Source of the DNA: Sphingobium sp. TCM1
GTDB taxonomy: Bacteria; Pseudomonadota; Alphaproteobacteria; Sphingomonadales; Sphingomonadaceae
Direction: 5' to 3'
Length of the DNA: 64,000 nt
NCBI RefSeq assembly: GCF_001650725.1
Contig: NZ_LXVX01000006.1
Span: forward strand, 33,362 to 97,361
Positions 1-10,856 of the stretch are shown here, one piece after another (position 1 is the stretch's first letter; each line of letters opens with the position of its first letter). Under the pieces are notes generated by a model. It was given only the letters and a program-made list of their open reading frames with translations. It did no database searches and was not told the DNA's origin. The position numbers and the translations under genes are program-made.

Positions 1-1564
1 TCATCGCGTCGAGCAACCGGGCGAGCAGCGGATCGCCGATTTGCAGGGCGGAGAGCATCTCGCGATGGGGCGCGATCTGTTCGGGATGGCGCAGCAACGC
101 GGCCAGGATCGCGCGCAGCAGGCGCTGCTCCAGGCCGCTGGCGCCGATCGCGCGAACCTCTGTTCCGGCCGGGGGGATGGGCGGCTTCCAGTTCCCGCGA
201 CGGTCGCGTTGCCAGCGGCCGGCGTTGCTGGCGCCGCCGCCCTGAAAGCGCTGCTGCGCCGGGGGCGATTCGCGGCGGGCGAAGAAGAGGGCGTCGTAGC
301 GTTCGCGAAATTCATGGGCGTAATGGGCGCGCACGTCGGGATGGGCGATCGCGTCCGAAATGGCGCGCAGCCGCTGCTTGAGCGCAGCCTTCTTTTCGGG
401 CGTGTCGAGCGGGGCCGACGAGATTTCGTGCTTCCAGAGCCGCTCGATCAGGGGTTCGGCACCGTCCAGCACCGCTTCCATCGCCGGTCGGCCGCTGGCG
501 CGGATCAGGTCGTCGGGGTCCTGCCCCGCCGGCAATGTCGCGAAGGCGAGGCTGTGGCCGGGGCGCAGCAGGGGCAGGGCGCGGGTGGCGGCGCGGATCG
601 CCGCCTTCTGCCCGGCCGAATCGCCGTCGAAGCAGAGGAGCGGCACGTCCACCATCTTCCACAAGCGCTCGATCTGATGCTCGGTGAGCGCGGTGCCGAG
701 CGGGGCGACCGCTTCGGCAAAGCCGGCCTGGGCGAGCGCGATCACGTCCATATAGCCTTCGACCACGATCACGCGGCCGGTGCCGCGGCTGGCGGGCGAG
801 GCGCGGTCGATATTGTATAGGGTGCGCCCCTTGTCGAAGAGCGGGGTGTCGGGCGAGTTCAGATATTTGGGCTCGCCCGCGCCGATGATGCGGCCGCCGA
901 ACGCGATCACTCGGCCGCGAATGTCGCGGATGGGGAGCATCAGGCGGCCCCGGAAGCGATCATAGCTGTCGCGCTTCTTGCCATTTCCGCCGTTCGGTTC
1001 GGCCCCGTCCGGGTCGATCAGCAATCCGGCCTCGACCAGCATCGGCTCGCCGAAATCCTTGAGCGCGGTCTTGAGGCGGCCGCGCCCGTCGGGGGAATAG
1101 CCGAAGCCGAAGGCGCGGCGGGTGGCATCGCTGATGCCGCGCTTTTGCAGATAGGCGCGCGCCTCGGCGCCGTCGATGCCGCCCAACTGGTCCTCGAAGA
1201 AGCTCTGCGCGGCGGCCATGGCGTCGTGCAGCCCCTTGGCCTGTTCGGCGCGTCTGGCGGCGCGCGGATCGGCGGCGGGCACGTCCATGCCGGCGCTGGC
1301 GGCCAGTTCCTTGACGGCTTCCATGAAGGGCAGGCCGCGCTGATCGGTCATCCAGCGGATCGCATCGCCATGCGCGCCGCAGCCGAAGCAATGGTAGAAG
1401 CCCTTTTCGTCGTTGATCGTGAAACTGGGCGTCTTTTCGTTATGGAAGGGGCAGCAGGCCTTATATTCGCGGCCGGCCTTCTGCACCTTCACCGTCTTGC
1501 CGATGAGGGTGGAGAGAGACGTGCGCGCGCGCAGTTCGTCCAGCCATTGCGGTGTGAGGGTCAA
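1..1564 (-). CDS. dnaG: DNA primase DnaG (C-terminus beyond window)
   Basis: Replicative primase that makes RNA primers for DNA synthesis. 521 codons are visible and the frame stays open to the left edge. The CHC2 zinc finger is clear: ligands C38, H41, C59 and C62, in the typical ACCPFHNEKTPSF and FYHCFGCGAHGD context. The primase core and TOPRIM domain follow, with VIVVEGYMDVIAL and LLCFDGDSAG motifs. Start chosen as TTG at 1564 because MTLTPQWLDELRAR aligns with the family N-terminus and a GGGAGGGG ribosome-binding site lies about 5 nt upstream. That site belongs to an inverted repeat. The TTG overlaps the stop of the upstream DUF559 gene (TTGA), suggesting coupled translation. Identity is firm; the start is inferred. 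Confidence 0.96.
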   Translation of the reverse strand, partial: MTLTPQWLDELRARTSLSTLIGKTVKVQKAGREYKACCPFHNEKTPSFTINDEKGFYHCFGCGAHGDAIRWMTDQRGLPFMEAVKELAASAGMDVPAADPRAARRAEQAKGLHDAMAAAQSFFEDQLGGIDGAEARAYLQKRGISDATRRAFGFGYSPDGRGRLKTALKDFGEPMLVEAGLLIDPDGAEPNGGNGKKRDSYDRFRGRLMLPIRDIRGRVIAFGGRIIGAGEPKYLNSPDTPLFDKGRTLYNIDRASPASRGTGRVIVVEGYMDVIALAQAGFAEAVAPLGTALTEHQIERLWKMVDVPLLCFDGDSAGQKAAIRAATRALPLLRPGHSLAFATLPAGQDPDDLIRASGRPAMEAVLDGAEPLIERLWKHEISSAPLDTPEKKAALKQRLRAISDAIAHPDVRAHYAHEFRERYDALFFARRESPPAQQRFQGGGASNAGRWQRDRRGNWKPPIPPAGTEVRAIGASGLEQRLLRAILAALLRHPEQIAPHREMLSALQIGDPLLARLLDAM

Positions 1565-1944
1565 AAACGCCCCTCCCGCGTGCGGGAGGCGGCGGGGGAG
1601 GGCATGTTCGCAATCACCCGTTCGATTTCCTCAGTCACGCCTTCGACATTATTTAGAGCATCATTGTTCCATAAGCGGATCACGCGAAAGCCCTGTGTTT
1701 CGATATGGCGCGTCCGTTGGGCATCGACTTCTTCATTATGCTGGCCGCCATCGACCTCGATCACGAGGCAGATCGACCGCGCCACGAAATCGCAGATGAA
1801 AGGGCCGATCGGTACTTGCCGGTTGAAGCGGATACGCGAGATTTTCCTGGCGCTGATGGCGCGCCACAGGATGCGTTCGGCTTCCGCGGCATTGTTGCGC
1901 AGTGCGCGGGCTGTTGCGGTGGGGCGGGCGTAGCCTTTGTCCAT
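1561..1944 (-). CDS. DUF559 domain protein (Vsr/restriction-endonuclease-like fold)
   Basis: 127 residues. DUF559 proteins are predicted to share the PD-(D/E)XK fold of very-short-patch-repair endonucleases; their biological role is unsettled. Visible hallmarks are RNNAAEAERILWRAI near the N-terminus, the RFNRQVPIGPFICDFV segment, LVIEVDGGQH (catalytic-type acidic pair) and RTRHIETQGFRVIRLWN near the C-terminus. The last dozen residues (SPAASRTREGRF) are encoded by a palindromic repeat rather than by conserved domain sequence. The gene sits between two inverted copies of that repeat, and its stop overlaps the TTG start of dnaG. It looks like an inserted cassette read into the dnaG transcript. 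Confidence 0.85.
   Translation of the reverse strand: MDKGYARPTATARALRNNAAEAERILWRAISARKISRIRFNRQVPIGPFICDFVARSICLVIEVDGGQHNEEVDAQRTRHIETQGFRVIRLWNNDALNNVEGVTEEIERVIANMPSPAASRTREGRF
1566..1609. repeat. Inverted-repeat copy (left) flanking the DUF559 gene
   Basis: G+C-rich element containing a CTCCCGCGTGCGGGAG palindrome followed by GCGGGGGAGGGCATGTTC. Its reverse complement recurs at 1950-1991. It encodes the C-terminal tail of the DUF559 protein and supplies the ribosome-binding site of dnaG. Confidence 0.75.
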
Positions 1945-1949
1945 CGGGT

Positions 1950-1991
1950 TTGAACATGCCCTCCCCAGGCCCCTCCCGCAAGCGGGAGGGG
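1950..1991. repeat. Inverted-repeat copy (right) flanking the DUF559 gene
   Basis: Begins GAACATGCCCTCCCC and contains the palindrome CCCTCCCGCAAGCGGGAGGG. It lies in opposite orientation to the copy at 1566-1609, so the DUF559 gene is enclosed by inverted repeats of about 40 bp. It may also act as a hairpin after the yqeY-like gene. Confidence 0.75.
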
Positions 1992-2007
1992 AAATATCGA
2001 GGGAAGG

Positions 2008-2460
2008 TTACGACAAAGCCGCCTTCACCAGCCCGCTGGCCTTGCTCATGTCGATGACGCTGCCATGGCGTTCCTTCAGTACGGCCATGACGCGCCCCAT
2101 GTCCTTCACGCTCTCCGCGCCGACCTCCGCCTTGATCGCCTCGATCGCGGCCTTCGTCTCGTCCTCGCCCAGTTGCGCGGGGAGGAAGCTTTCGATCACG
2201 TCCAGTTCGGCCTGTTCCTTCGCGGCCAGTTCGTCGCGGCCGCCGCTCTTGAACATGTCGATCGATTCGCGGCGCTGCTTCACCATCTTCTGGAGCACGT
2301 CGACCACCACGGCGTCGTCGTCCGGCACCGTCTTGGCGGTGCGCAGTTCGATGTCGCGGTCCTTGAGCTTAGCCAGGATCAGGCGCACGGCGGCCAGCCG
2401 TTCCTTGTCGCCGGCCTTCATCGATTCCACCTGGGCGCTCTTTACCTGCTCGCGAATCAT
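2008..2460 (-). CDS. GatB/YqeY domain-containing protein
   Basis: 150 residues, the usual length for stand-alone YqeY proteins. YqeY resembles the tail domain of the GatB subunit of tRNA-dependent amidotransferase, which contacts tRNA; the free-standing protein has no well-defined role. Recognised by MIREQVKSAQVESMKAGDKE at the start, RLAAVRLILAKLKDRDI, the ESFLPAQLGEDE hinge and the GRVMAVLKERHG tail. A longer reading frame extends to 2754 but runs into carA on the other strand, so ATG at 2460 is chosen. First gene of the leftward yqeY-DUF559-dnaG run; placement next to dnaG is common in proteobacteria. Confidence 0.93.
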   Translation of the reverse strand: MIREQVKSAQVESMKAGDKERLAAVRLILAKLKDRDIELRTAKTVPDDDAVVVDVLQKMVKQRRESIDMFKSGGRDELAAKEQAELDVIESFLPAQLGEDETKAAIEAIKAEVGAESVKDMGRVMAVLKERHGSVIDMSKASGLVKAALS

Positions 2461-2614
2461 GGGCGATAGAATCCTGTTTATCGGGAAAGGAGCAGTTATA
2501 ATGCGAAAAGAGATTTTTAACAGACGTTGACCTTCCGGCGTTGCGGGCATAGGTGACCGGCCGTTTAACCCGCTGCAGACGGGTTCCCGCAAAAGCATAA
2601 AGGACCATAAGACC
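2461..2614. promoter_or_regulatory. Divergent promoter region, yqeY/dnaG versus carA
   Basis: A/T-rich gap between two divergent transcription units. Leftward, TGTTAA then 16 nt then TATAAC (about 2524 to 2497) is a plausible -35/-10 pair roughly 35 nt before the yqeY start. Rightward, TTGACC at 2527-2532 has only a weak -10 (ATAGGT region) 16 nt on, so the carA promoter is less certain. Assigned by eye only. Confidence 0.35.
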
Positions 2615-3793
2615 ATGGCTGACGCCAAGACCCTCATTGTGCCCAAAGGAGCGACAGGGGTCGTGGTTTTTGCCGACGGCAGCGCCGTGTTCGGCCGCGG
2701 CTTCGGCGCGCAAGGCGAAGCGGTGGGCGAACTCTGCTTCAACACCTCCATCACCGGCTATCAGGAGATCATGACCGATCCATCCTATGCCGGGCAGATC
2801 ATCAATTTCACCTTTCCGCATATCGGCAATGTCGGCACCAATCTGGACGATGTGGAGGCGGACAGCCCCTATGCGCTGGGCTGCATCGTGCGGCAGGACG
2901 TCACCGCGCCGAGCAATTTCCGCAACGTCGAACCCTTCGACCAGTGGATGCGCGAAAAGGGGCGCATCGGCCTTGCCGGCGTGGACACCCGCGCGCTGAC
3001 CCGCCTGATCCGCGTGCACGGCGCGCCCAATGTCGTGATCGCCCATGATCCCGACGGCGCGTTCGACATCGCGGCGCTCGCCGCCAAGGCCGCTTCGTGG
3101 CCGGGGCTGGAGGGCATGGACCTCGCCATCGAGGTGACGGGCAAGGAAAGCCGCCTGTGGAAGGACGGCGTGTGGAAGCTGGGCTTTGGCTATGGCCTGA
3201 ATGAGGCCGGTGAAGAACGCCCCCATGTCGTCGCGATCGATTATGGCGCGAAGAACAATATCTTCCGCAATCTGGTGCAGGCCGGCGCGCGCGTCACCGT
3301 GCTGCCCGCCACCGCGACCTATGAACAGGTGATGGAACAGAAGCCGGACGGCGTGTTCCTCTCCAACGGTCCGGGCGATCCGGCGGCGACGGGGGAATAT
3401 GCGGTGCCGGTGATCCGGCAGGTGCTGGAGCGCGACATTCCGGTGTTCGGCATCTGCCTTGGCCACCAGTTGCTGGGCCTCGCCGTGGGCGCCAGGACGA
3501 TCAAGATGCACCAGGGGCATCGCGGCGCGAACCATCCGGTCAAGCGCCTGTCGGATGGTCTGGTCGAGATCACGTCGATGAACCATGGCTTTGCGGTGGA
3601 TGTCGACACGTTGCCCGCCAATGCGCGGTCGACCCATGTGTCGCTGTTCGACGGCAGCAATTGCGGCATCGAACTGACGGACAGGAACGCCTTTTCGGTG
3701 CAGTACCACCCCGAAGCCTCCCCCGGCCCGCAGGACAGCTTCTACCTGTTCAAGCGGTTCGTGGACGGCCTGAAAAAGCCGGTCGCGGCGTGA
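2615..3793 (+). CDS. carA: Carbamoyl-phosphate synthase small subunit
   Basis: Glutaminase subunit of carbamoyl-phosphate synthase. It hydrolyses glutamine and passes ammonia to CarB for arginine and pyrimidine synthesis. 392 residues, normal length. The N-terminal CarA domain carries GELCFNTSITGYQE and DPSYAGQI. The class I glutamine amidotransferase domain carries SNGPGDP, the nucleophile C281 in FGICLGHQLL, and the H365/E367 pair in YHPEASPGP. Start ATG at 2615 follows a short A/G-rich leader. The stop overlaps the GTG start of an RraB-like gene, so carB is not the immediate neighbour; two small genes intervene. Confidence 0.98.
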   Translation: MADAKTLIVPKGATGVVVFADGSAVFGRGFGAQGEAVGELCFNTSITGYQEIMTDPSYAGQIINFTFPHIGNVGTNLDDVEADSPYALGCIVRQDVTAPSNFRNVEPFDQWMREKGRIGLAGVDTRALTRLIRVHGAPNVVIAHDPDGAFDIAALAAKAASWPGLEGMDLAIEVTGKESRLWKDGVWKLGFGYGLNEAGEERPHVVAIDYGAKNNIFRNLVQAGARVTVLPATATYEQVMEQKPDGVFLSNGPGDPAATGEYAVPVIRQVLERDIPVFGICLGHQLLGLAVGARTIKMHQGHRGANHPVKRLSDGLVEITSMNHGFAVDVDTLPANARSTHVSLFDGSNCGIELTDRNAFSVQYHPEASPGPQDSFYLFKRFVDGLKKPVAA

Positions 3794-4158
3794 GCCAGAA
3801 CCTCCCCCCCGTCGATGAAGCGCGCCTCGCCGCCGAGTGGGAGGCGGACAAGGACGTCCTCGCCAATCTCGCCGCCAATGGCGACGTGGCGCGGATCGCG
3901 CGGCCGGTGGACGTATCTTTTCGGGGCAGCGAAAAGGATTTCGAGCGCGTCCTGACCATCGCCAGCCAGTTCGGCTTCGTCGAACTGGACCGCGAGGAGG
4001 ATGAGGAGGGCGACCTGTTCCTGTTCCTGGAATGCGTGCAGCCGGTCGATGAACAGTCGATCCGCGCGTTGACCCGGAAATGCCTCCAGATCGAAATCCT
4101 CTGCGGCGTCGAATATGACGGCTGGGGCTGCGAAGCGCAGGCGGGGGGCGTCCATTGA
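3790..4158 (+). CDS. RraB-family protein (ribonuclease E inhibitor-like)
   Basis: 122 residues. E. coli RraB binds RNase E and changes which mRNAs the degradosome cuts. The family signature is visible: an acidic stretch (DREEDEEGDLFLFLECV), a helical middle (VDEQSIRALTRKC) and the C-terminal VEYDGWGCEA, which matches the conserved EYDGWG of RraB. Start is GTG at 3790, inside the carA stop (GTGA), so translation is probably coupled to carA. A same-frame extension to 3661 lies within carA and is not real. Function as an RNase E regulator is inferred from family only. Confidence 0.8.
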   Translation: MSQNLPPVDEARLAAEWEADKDVLANLAANGDVARIARPVDVSFRGSEKDFERVLTIASQFGFVELDREEDEEGDLFLFLECVQPVDEQSIRALTRKCLQIEILCGVEYDGWGCEAQAGGVH

Positions 4159-4483
4159 TGGGGCGGGCAATCCCATTCGCAGTGGCTTTGCCTTTCATAG
4201 CTTCTGGTTGTGCTCCTGCCGCAAAGCCGATCGAATATAGGATTGAGGCATTTGCGAGCGCGGGTGTCCAGCCAGAAGCTGAAGGGGCGATAGTCCCGGA
4301 TGCTGCCACAAGATTACCTGCTCTCCTTAAAGAGTGCGGCGTGTCGGAATATGAGCCTGTGAAAGCTTCCGATAGCTTCGTTGGTTTCACATTTCGACTT
4401 TCTTCGTCCGACGCGCGGACGCTCGACTGTATCAAGGCCGCTTCACCAGCGGGCATCACACTGACCGAAAACAGGCTGAACTA

Positions 4484-4484
<1 letters not shown>
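4158..4484 (+). CDS. Small exported protein of unknown function, possible lipoprotein
   Basis: 108 residues from ATG 4158, which overlaps the preceding stop (TGATG); its own stop overlaps the carB start (TAATG). The N-terminus has a hydrophobic stretch ending FIASGCAP, a poor lipobox, so export is likely and lipidation possible. The mature part has two cysteines (KECGVSE and LDCIKAA), which could form a disulfide. No family recognised. Base composition is visibly less G+C-rich than carA or carB, and the codon usage looks different (more A/T third positions), so it may be a recent arrival kept in frame between the two car genes. Confidence 0.72.
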
Positions 4485-7819
<3,335 letters not shown>

Positions 7820-7845
7820 TCCCCTGCACCAGGAACCACGCTGCG

Positions 7846-7882
7846 GGCGGCCCCATGGTCGGGGCCGCCAAAGGGAAGTTTT
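7846..7882 (+). terminator. Probable terminator after carB
   Basis: Nine-base-pair perfect G+C stem, GGCGGCCCC at 7846-7854 with GGGGCCGCC at 7861-7869, loop ATGGTC, followed after a few A/G bases by TTTT. It lies 27 nt after the carB stop and 19 nt before greA. Confidence 0.6.
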
Positions 7883-7900
7883 GACGAAGGATTTGCAATA

Positions 7901-8377
7901 ATGGCGACCGTCGAGAAGATGCCGATGCTGCAGATGGGCTATGACAAGCTCAACGCGCAGCTCCGCGAGCTGAAGGCCGAGCGCCCTCTGATCGTGGACG
8001 CCATCGAAGAAGCGCGCGCGCACGGCGATTTGTCCGAAAACGCCGAATATCATGCCGCCAAGGAGCGGCAGGGCCAGGTCGAGGCGACAATCAACGATCT
8101 GGAAGACAAGCTGTCGCGCGCGCAGATCATCGATCCGACAACCCTGTCGGGCGACAAGATCGTGTTCGGCGCGACCGTGACGCTGCTGGACGAGGACGAC
8201 AAGCCGATCCAGTATCAGATCGTCGGCCAGGCCGAGGCCGACGCCAAGGCGGGCATGATAAGCTATAACAGCCCGCTGGGCCGTGCGCTGATCGGCCGCG
8301 AGGTCGGCGACGAGGTCGAAGTGTCGGTTCCGTCGGGCGACAAATTCTACCTGGTCGACAAAATCCAGTTCATCTGA
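7901..8377 (+). CDS. greA: Transcription elongation factor GreA
   Basis: 158 residues, exactly the family size. GreA enters the RNA polymerase secondary channel and stimulates cleavage of backtracked transcripts. The N-terminal antiparallel coiled coil has the acidic tip [15 protein letters not shown]. The C-terminal FKBP-like domain ends [18 protein letters not shown] and [12 protein letters not shown] 7901 follows an AAGGA ribosome-binding site. The carB terminator sits in the short gap upstream, so greA probably has its own promoter there or relies on read-through. A rhomboid protease gene follows after 5 nt, likely co-transcribed. Confidence 0.97.
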   Translation: MATVEKMPMLQMGYDKLNAQLRELKAERPLIVDAIEEARAHGDLSENAEYHAAKERQGQVEATINDLEDKLSRAQIIDPTTLSGDKIVFGATVTLLDEDDKPIQYQIVGQAEADAKAGMISYNSPLGRALIGREVGDEVEVSVPSGDKFYLVDKIQFI

Positions 8378-8382
8378 ACGCC

Positions 8383-9042
8383 GTGCGATTGCCCGCAGGC
8401 CGGATGACCAACGGGATCGCGGCGACCAGCGTCGCCGCCTTCCTGCTGCTGCTGCTGACGGACCGCGTCGGCGACGCCGCGATCATCGGCGGCTTCATCC
8501 CCGCGCGGGTCGATGATTCGGCACTGCTGGCGGGCATGGCGGCGGTGCCCGTCTGGCTGACTCCGCTCAGTTGCACGCTGCTTCATGCGGGCTGGCTCCA
8601 CATTGGCTTCAACATGCTGATGCTGCTCTTTTGCGGGCGGCAGGTTGAGCATGTGCTGGGCTGGGGCGGGACATTGGCGCTTTATGTCGTGGGCGCCTAT
8701 GCCGCCTGCCTTGTCCAATGGGCGGTGGACCCGGCCTCGACCAATCCGATGATCGGTGCAAGCGGTGCGATCTCCGCGATCCTCGCCACCTATTCGCTGC
8801 TCTACAGCCAGCAACAGGTGCGCCGGGTGGGGCCGATTTCGGCCAATCTGGTGCGGGTACTGTGGCTGGCGGCCGGCTGGATCGCGATCCAGCTGATGAT
8901 CGGCGTGGCGACGTCCGGGGGCTTTGGCGATCTGGGTCAGATCGCGATCGCCGCGCATATTGGCGGCTTCCTCGCTGGACTGGCGATGACCCGCCCGCTG
9001 CTGCGCTGGCGCTTCCGGAAAAAGCCGCGCGTGGTGAATTGA
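8383..9042 (+). CDS. Rhomboid-family intramembrane serine protease
   Basis: 219 residues from GTG 8383; ATG 8404 is an equally possible start (212 residues). Rhomboids cut membrane proteins within the bilayer. The catalytic pair is visible: serine S127 in GASGAIS and histidine H192 in AHIGGFLAG (GTG numbering). The HAGWLHIGFNMLMLLFCG segment is the usual region of transmembrane helix 2. About six hydrophobic helices can be counted, ending in a basic tail (RWRFRKKPR). Substrate unknown. It follows greA by 5 nt and is followed by an inverted-repeat element. Confidence 0.9.
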   Translation: MRLPAGRMTNGIAATSVAAFLLLLLTDRVGDAAIIGGFIPARVDDSALLAGMAAVPVWLTPLSCTLLHAGWLHIGFNMLMLLFCGRQVEHVLGWGGTLALYVVGAYAACLVQWAVDPASTNPMIGASGAISAILATYSLLYSQQQVRRVGPISANLVRVLWLAAGWIAIQLMIGVATSGGFGDLGQIAIAAHIGGFLAGLAMTRPLLRWRFRKKPRVVN

Positions 9043-9062
9043 CGGACCGCTTTGTCTTTGCT

Positions 9063-9148
9063 CGTCCGGGCTGAGCCTGTCGAAGCCTCGATCTGCTTCG
9101 AACGAGGTACGTCATGCGTTTGACGCTTCGACAAGCTCAGGCGGACGG
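9063..9148. repeat. REP-like inverted repeat pair (type 1)
   Basis: Left arm CGTCCGGGCTGAGCCTGTCG (continuing AAGC) at 9063-9086; right arm GCTTCGACAAGCTCAGGCGG (continuing ACGG) at 9125-9148, with about 38 nt between. The arms pair with a few mismatches. Related copies are at 28561-28670 and 43676-43755. It sits between convergent genes and may terminate transcription in both directions. Confidence 0.7.
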
Positions 9149-9168
9149 AATGTGAATACCCCTGTGGA

Positions 9169-9390
9169 TCAGGCGCCCGGCAGTTCCGGCTCCAGCAGGC
9201 GGTGCAGGTGCACGATCACATAGCGCATTTCCGCGTCGTCCACGGTGCGCTGGGCGGCCCCGCGCCAGGCCTTTTCGGCCGAGGCATAATCGGGAAACAC
9301 GCCGACCAGATCGACCGTGCTCAGATCCTGAAATTCAAGCGTCTGCGGGTCGGTGACGCGACCACCCATCACCAGATGCATCTTGCTCAT
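9169..9390 (-). CDS. DUF4170 domain-containing protein
   Basis: 73 residues. A small soluble family conserved in alphaproteobacteria with no assigned function. The whole family pattern is present: LVMGGRVTDP, VGVFPDYASAEKAW, RTVDDAEMRYVIVHLHRLL. Start ATG 9390 has an AAAGGAG Shine-Dalgarno, but it is 13 nt away and lies in the 3' arm of a 13-bp hairpin (9404-9456), so translation may be controlled. The gene is downstream of the YqjD-like cluster on the same strand. Confidence 0.9.
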   Translation of the reverse strand: MSKMHLVMGGRVTDPQTLEFQDLSTVDLVGVFPDYASAEKAWRGAAQRTVDDAEMRYVIVHLHRLLEPELPGA

Positions 9391-9403
9391 GGTTTTATAT
9401 TTT

Positions 9404-9456
9404 CTCCTTTGGCTGATAGCGGGGCTTTAGCATCGCGTCCGCAATCAGCCAAGGAG
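9404..9456 (-). promoter_or_regulatory. Leader hairpin that pairs with the Shine-Dalgarno of the DUF4170 gene
   Basis: On the minus strand, CTCCTTGGCTGAT (9456-9444) pairs with ATCAGCCAAAGGAG (9417-9404), with one bulged A and a 26-nt loop. The 3' arm contains the only good ribosome-binding site before ATG 9390. No U-tract follows, so it is not a typical terminator. Pairing is read directly; a regulatory role is inferred. Confidence 0.5.
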
Positions 9457-9495
9457 GGCAGGGCTGCGCTTCGATTGCGTTTGCCGCAATCGCGA

Positions 9496-10077
9496 TTAGT
9501 TTTTCGGCAATCGTGCCTTGATCGCGCTGCTGATCGCATCCACCCTCGCGGCGACCAGCGCCGCGACATCATCGGCGAGCCTGGACGCCTTGGCCGGCAG
9601 TTCGGACGCGGCGACGCTGTCCTTCGCGGTCGACGCGGCGTCGCCGGCGGCGTGCAGCGCCGTGCTTGCGCCGTGCCGGACCGTTTCGGCGCCTTCCGCC
9701 GCAGCGGCGCGTGCGGCGACGGCAGCCTCGACGACCTTTGCTCCGGCCGTAGCGGCAAGGCCCGGCAGCGCCTTCATCGCGCGGCGGCTCTTGGGGAACA
9801 TCCAGGCGATCAGAGCGCCAGCGGCGACTGCGCCCGCCACCGCGATGACCGGATGGTCCTGCACGATCTGGTTGGCGCGGGTGGCGGCACGCTGCGTCTT
9901 GTCGCGCGCGTCGGCATAGGCGTCGGTCGCCTTGTCACGGCCGGTCTGGATCAGTTCGCCGGCGCCCTCGCGCGCCTTTTCGGTGGTGTCCCTGATCCGG
10001 TCTGTCGCCGTGATCGCGGCATCGTTCGCTGCTTCGCGGACGCGGGTAATCTGGGCGCGGATATCAGCCATCATCAT
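9496..10077 (-). CDS. YqjD/ElaB-like membrane-anchored helical protein
   Basis: 193 residues from the first of three in-frame ATGs (10077, 10074, 10071). A long alanine/arginine-rich amphipathic helix covers about residues 5-70, followed by one transmembrane segment (HPVIAVAGAVAAGALIAWMF) with small-residue packing, then a second alanine-rich helical half. This layout resembles DUF883 proteins such as E. coli YqjD and ElaB, which are inner-membrane proteins that bind stationary-phase ribosomes, although here the membrane segment is central rather than C-terminal. The start overlaps the 3' end of the upstream 107-residue gene. Homology is by composition and topology only. Confidence 0.75.
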   Translation of the reverse strand: MMMADIRAQITRVREAANDAAITATDRIRDTTEKAREGAGELIQTGRDKATDAYADARDKTQRAATRANQIVQDHPVIAVAGAVAAGALIAWMFPKSRRAMKALPGLAATAGAKVVEAAVAARAAAAEGAETVRHGASTALHAAGDAASTAKDSVAASELPAKASRLADDVAALVAARVDAISSAIKARLPKN

Positions 10078-10387
10078 TCTCCGAAAGGTCGGTGTCCTTG
10101 TTCCTGAAGCGAACGTACAGCCGGCCGAAAAGTGCCGCCAGCGGGCGACGCGCGAGGAAAAGGCCGAAGGCGGCGGCCGCTGCGCCGATTGCGACGGGGC
10201 GTTGCTGCACCTTCGCGGCGGCATAGGCGGCGCCGTCGAGCGCGGTCGATGTCAGCTTGCTCACGGCGTCCCGTTTCAGCCGGGCAGGGGCAATCCGCGT
10301 GGCGGCGGCCTGCGCGCTTTGGGCCAGCCGGGCGCGTTGTTCTTCAGCGCGGGCACTGGCTGCCCGATAGGCTGCTTCGGGCGTCAT
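10064..10387 (-). CDS. Small membrane protein in YqjD/YqjE-like cluster
   Basis: 107 residues. The N-terminal half is an alanine-rich, charged helix (AEEQRARLAQSAQAAATRI). One hydrophobic stretch follows (RPVAIGAAAAAFGLFLARRPLAAL), then a basic patch (RLYVRFRNKD) and an acidic tail. It occupies the position that YqjK has in the E. coli yqjCDEK-type arrangement, but I cannot show homology. Its ATG overlaps the stop of the YqjE-like gene (ATGA), and its 3' end overlaps the next gene, so all three are probably coupled. Confidence 0.8.
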   Translation of the reverse strand: MTPEAAYRAASARAEEQRARLAQSAQAAATRIAPARLKRDAVSKLTSTALDGAAYAAAKVQQRPVAIGAAAAAFGLFLARRPLAALFGRLYVRFRNKDTDLSENDDG

Positions 10388-10773
10388 GGCGCGATCGCTT
10401 TCTTCATGCGGGTAACGCAGCCCCTGGCCAGCAACAGCAGGATGATGGCGAGCAGCAGCCCGCCGCCGACCACCGCCGCCGTCGCGCCGAGCGGGCCGAG
10501 GCGTGCCTGGAGCGAGAGGATGATTCCGACCAGCAGGGCGACGATGCTGGCGAAGCTGAGGATGAAGGCGACGACGGCCAGGATCGCCGCGTTGCGTAAT
10601 GCCGTCGCGACGATTCCGGCCCGCAGCTTCTGCCGGTGGGCTTCGGCGGCGGCATAGGCGCGCGCATCGGCATAGAAGCGCGCGAAGGCTTCGCGCACGG
10701 ATTCCTCCTGCGCGGCCTCTTCGGCCACGTCGGTGTGCGGCGTGACCGCCGTTTCCGCTGACTGCTCAATCAA
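10384..10773 (-). CDS. YqjE-like (phage holin family/DUF1469) membrane protein
   Basis: 129 residues. The N-terminal acidic and helical region (about 1-50) precedes two transmembrane segments (NAAILAVVAFILSFASIVALLVGIIL and AAVVGGGLLLAIILLLLARG region) separated by a short QARLGPLG turn. This is the topology of the YqjE/actinobacteriophage-holin-III superfamily. Here it is clearly chromosomal: no lysis or phage gene is near. Start is TTG 10773, supported by a GGAGAG ribosome-binding site 6-7 nt upstream. The stop overlaps the next gene. Role unknown; in E. coli the homologue is stress-induced together with YqjD. Confidence 0.85.
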   Translation of the reverse strand: MIEQSAETAVTPHTDVAEEAAQEESVREAFARFYADARAYAAAEAHRQKLRAGIVATALRNAAILAVVAFILSFASIVALLVGIILSLQARLGPLGATAAVVGGGLLLAIILLLLARGCVTRMKKAIAP

Positions 10774-10856
10774 AACGACTCTCCGCCCGGTGTCGCGGGC
10801 CTGTGGGTGGGGCGATCAGGCGCCACATTCGGCCCGATCGCTCAGGCCCCAATGCT

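Noticed and set aside
2008..2754. Extended start for the yqeY-like gene
   Set aside because: The extra 98 codons lie over the divergent carA start and have no family similarity; ATG 2460 gives the normal length.
2369..4459. 696-codon minus-strand frame across carA and the RraB-like gene
   Set aside because: Antisense to recognised genes, low-complexity, no ribosome-binding site.
10384..10773. Prophage remnant suggested by a holin-family hit
   Set aside because: The holin-like fold is shared by chromosomal YqjE; no endolysin, structural or integrase genes are near.
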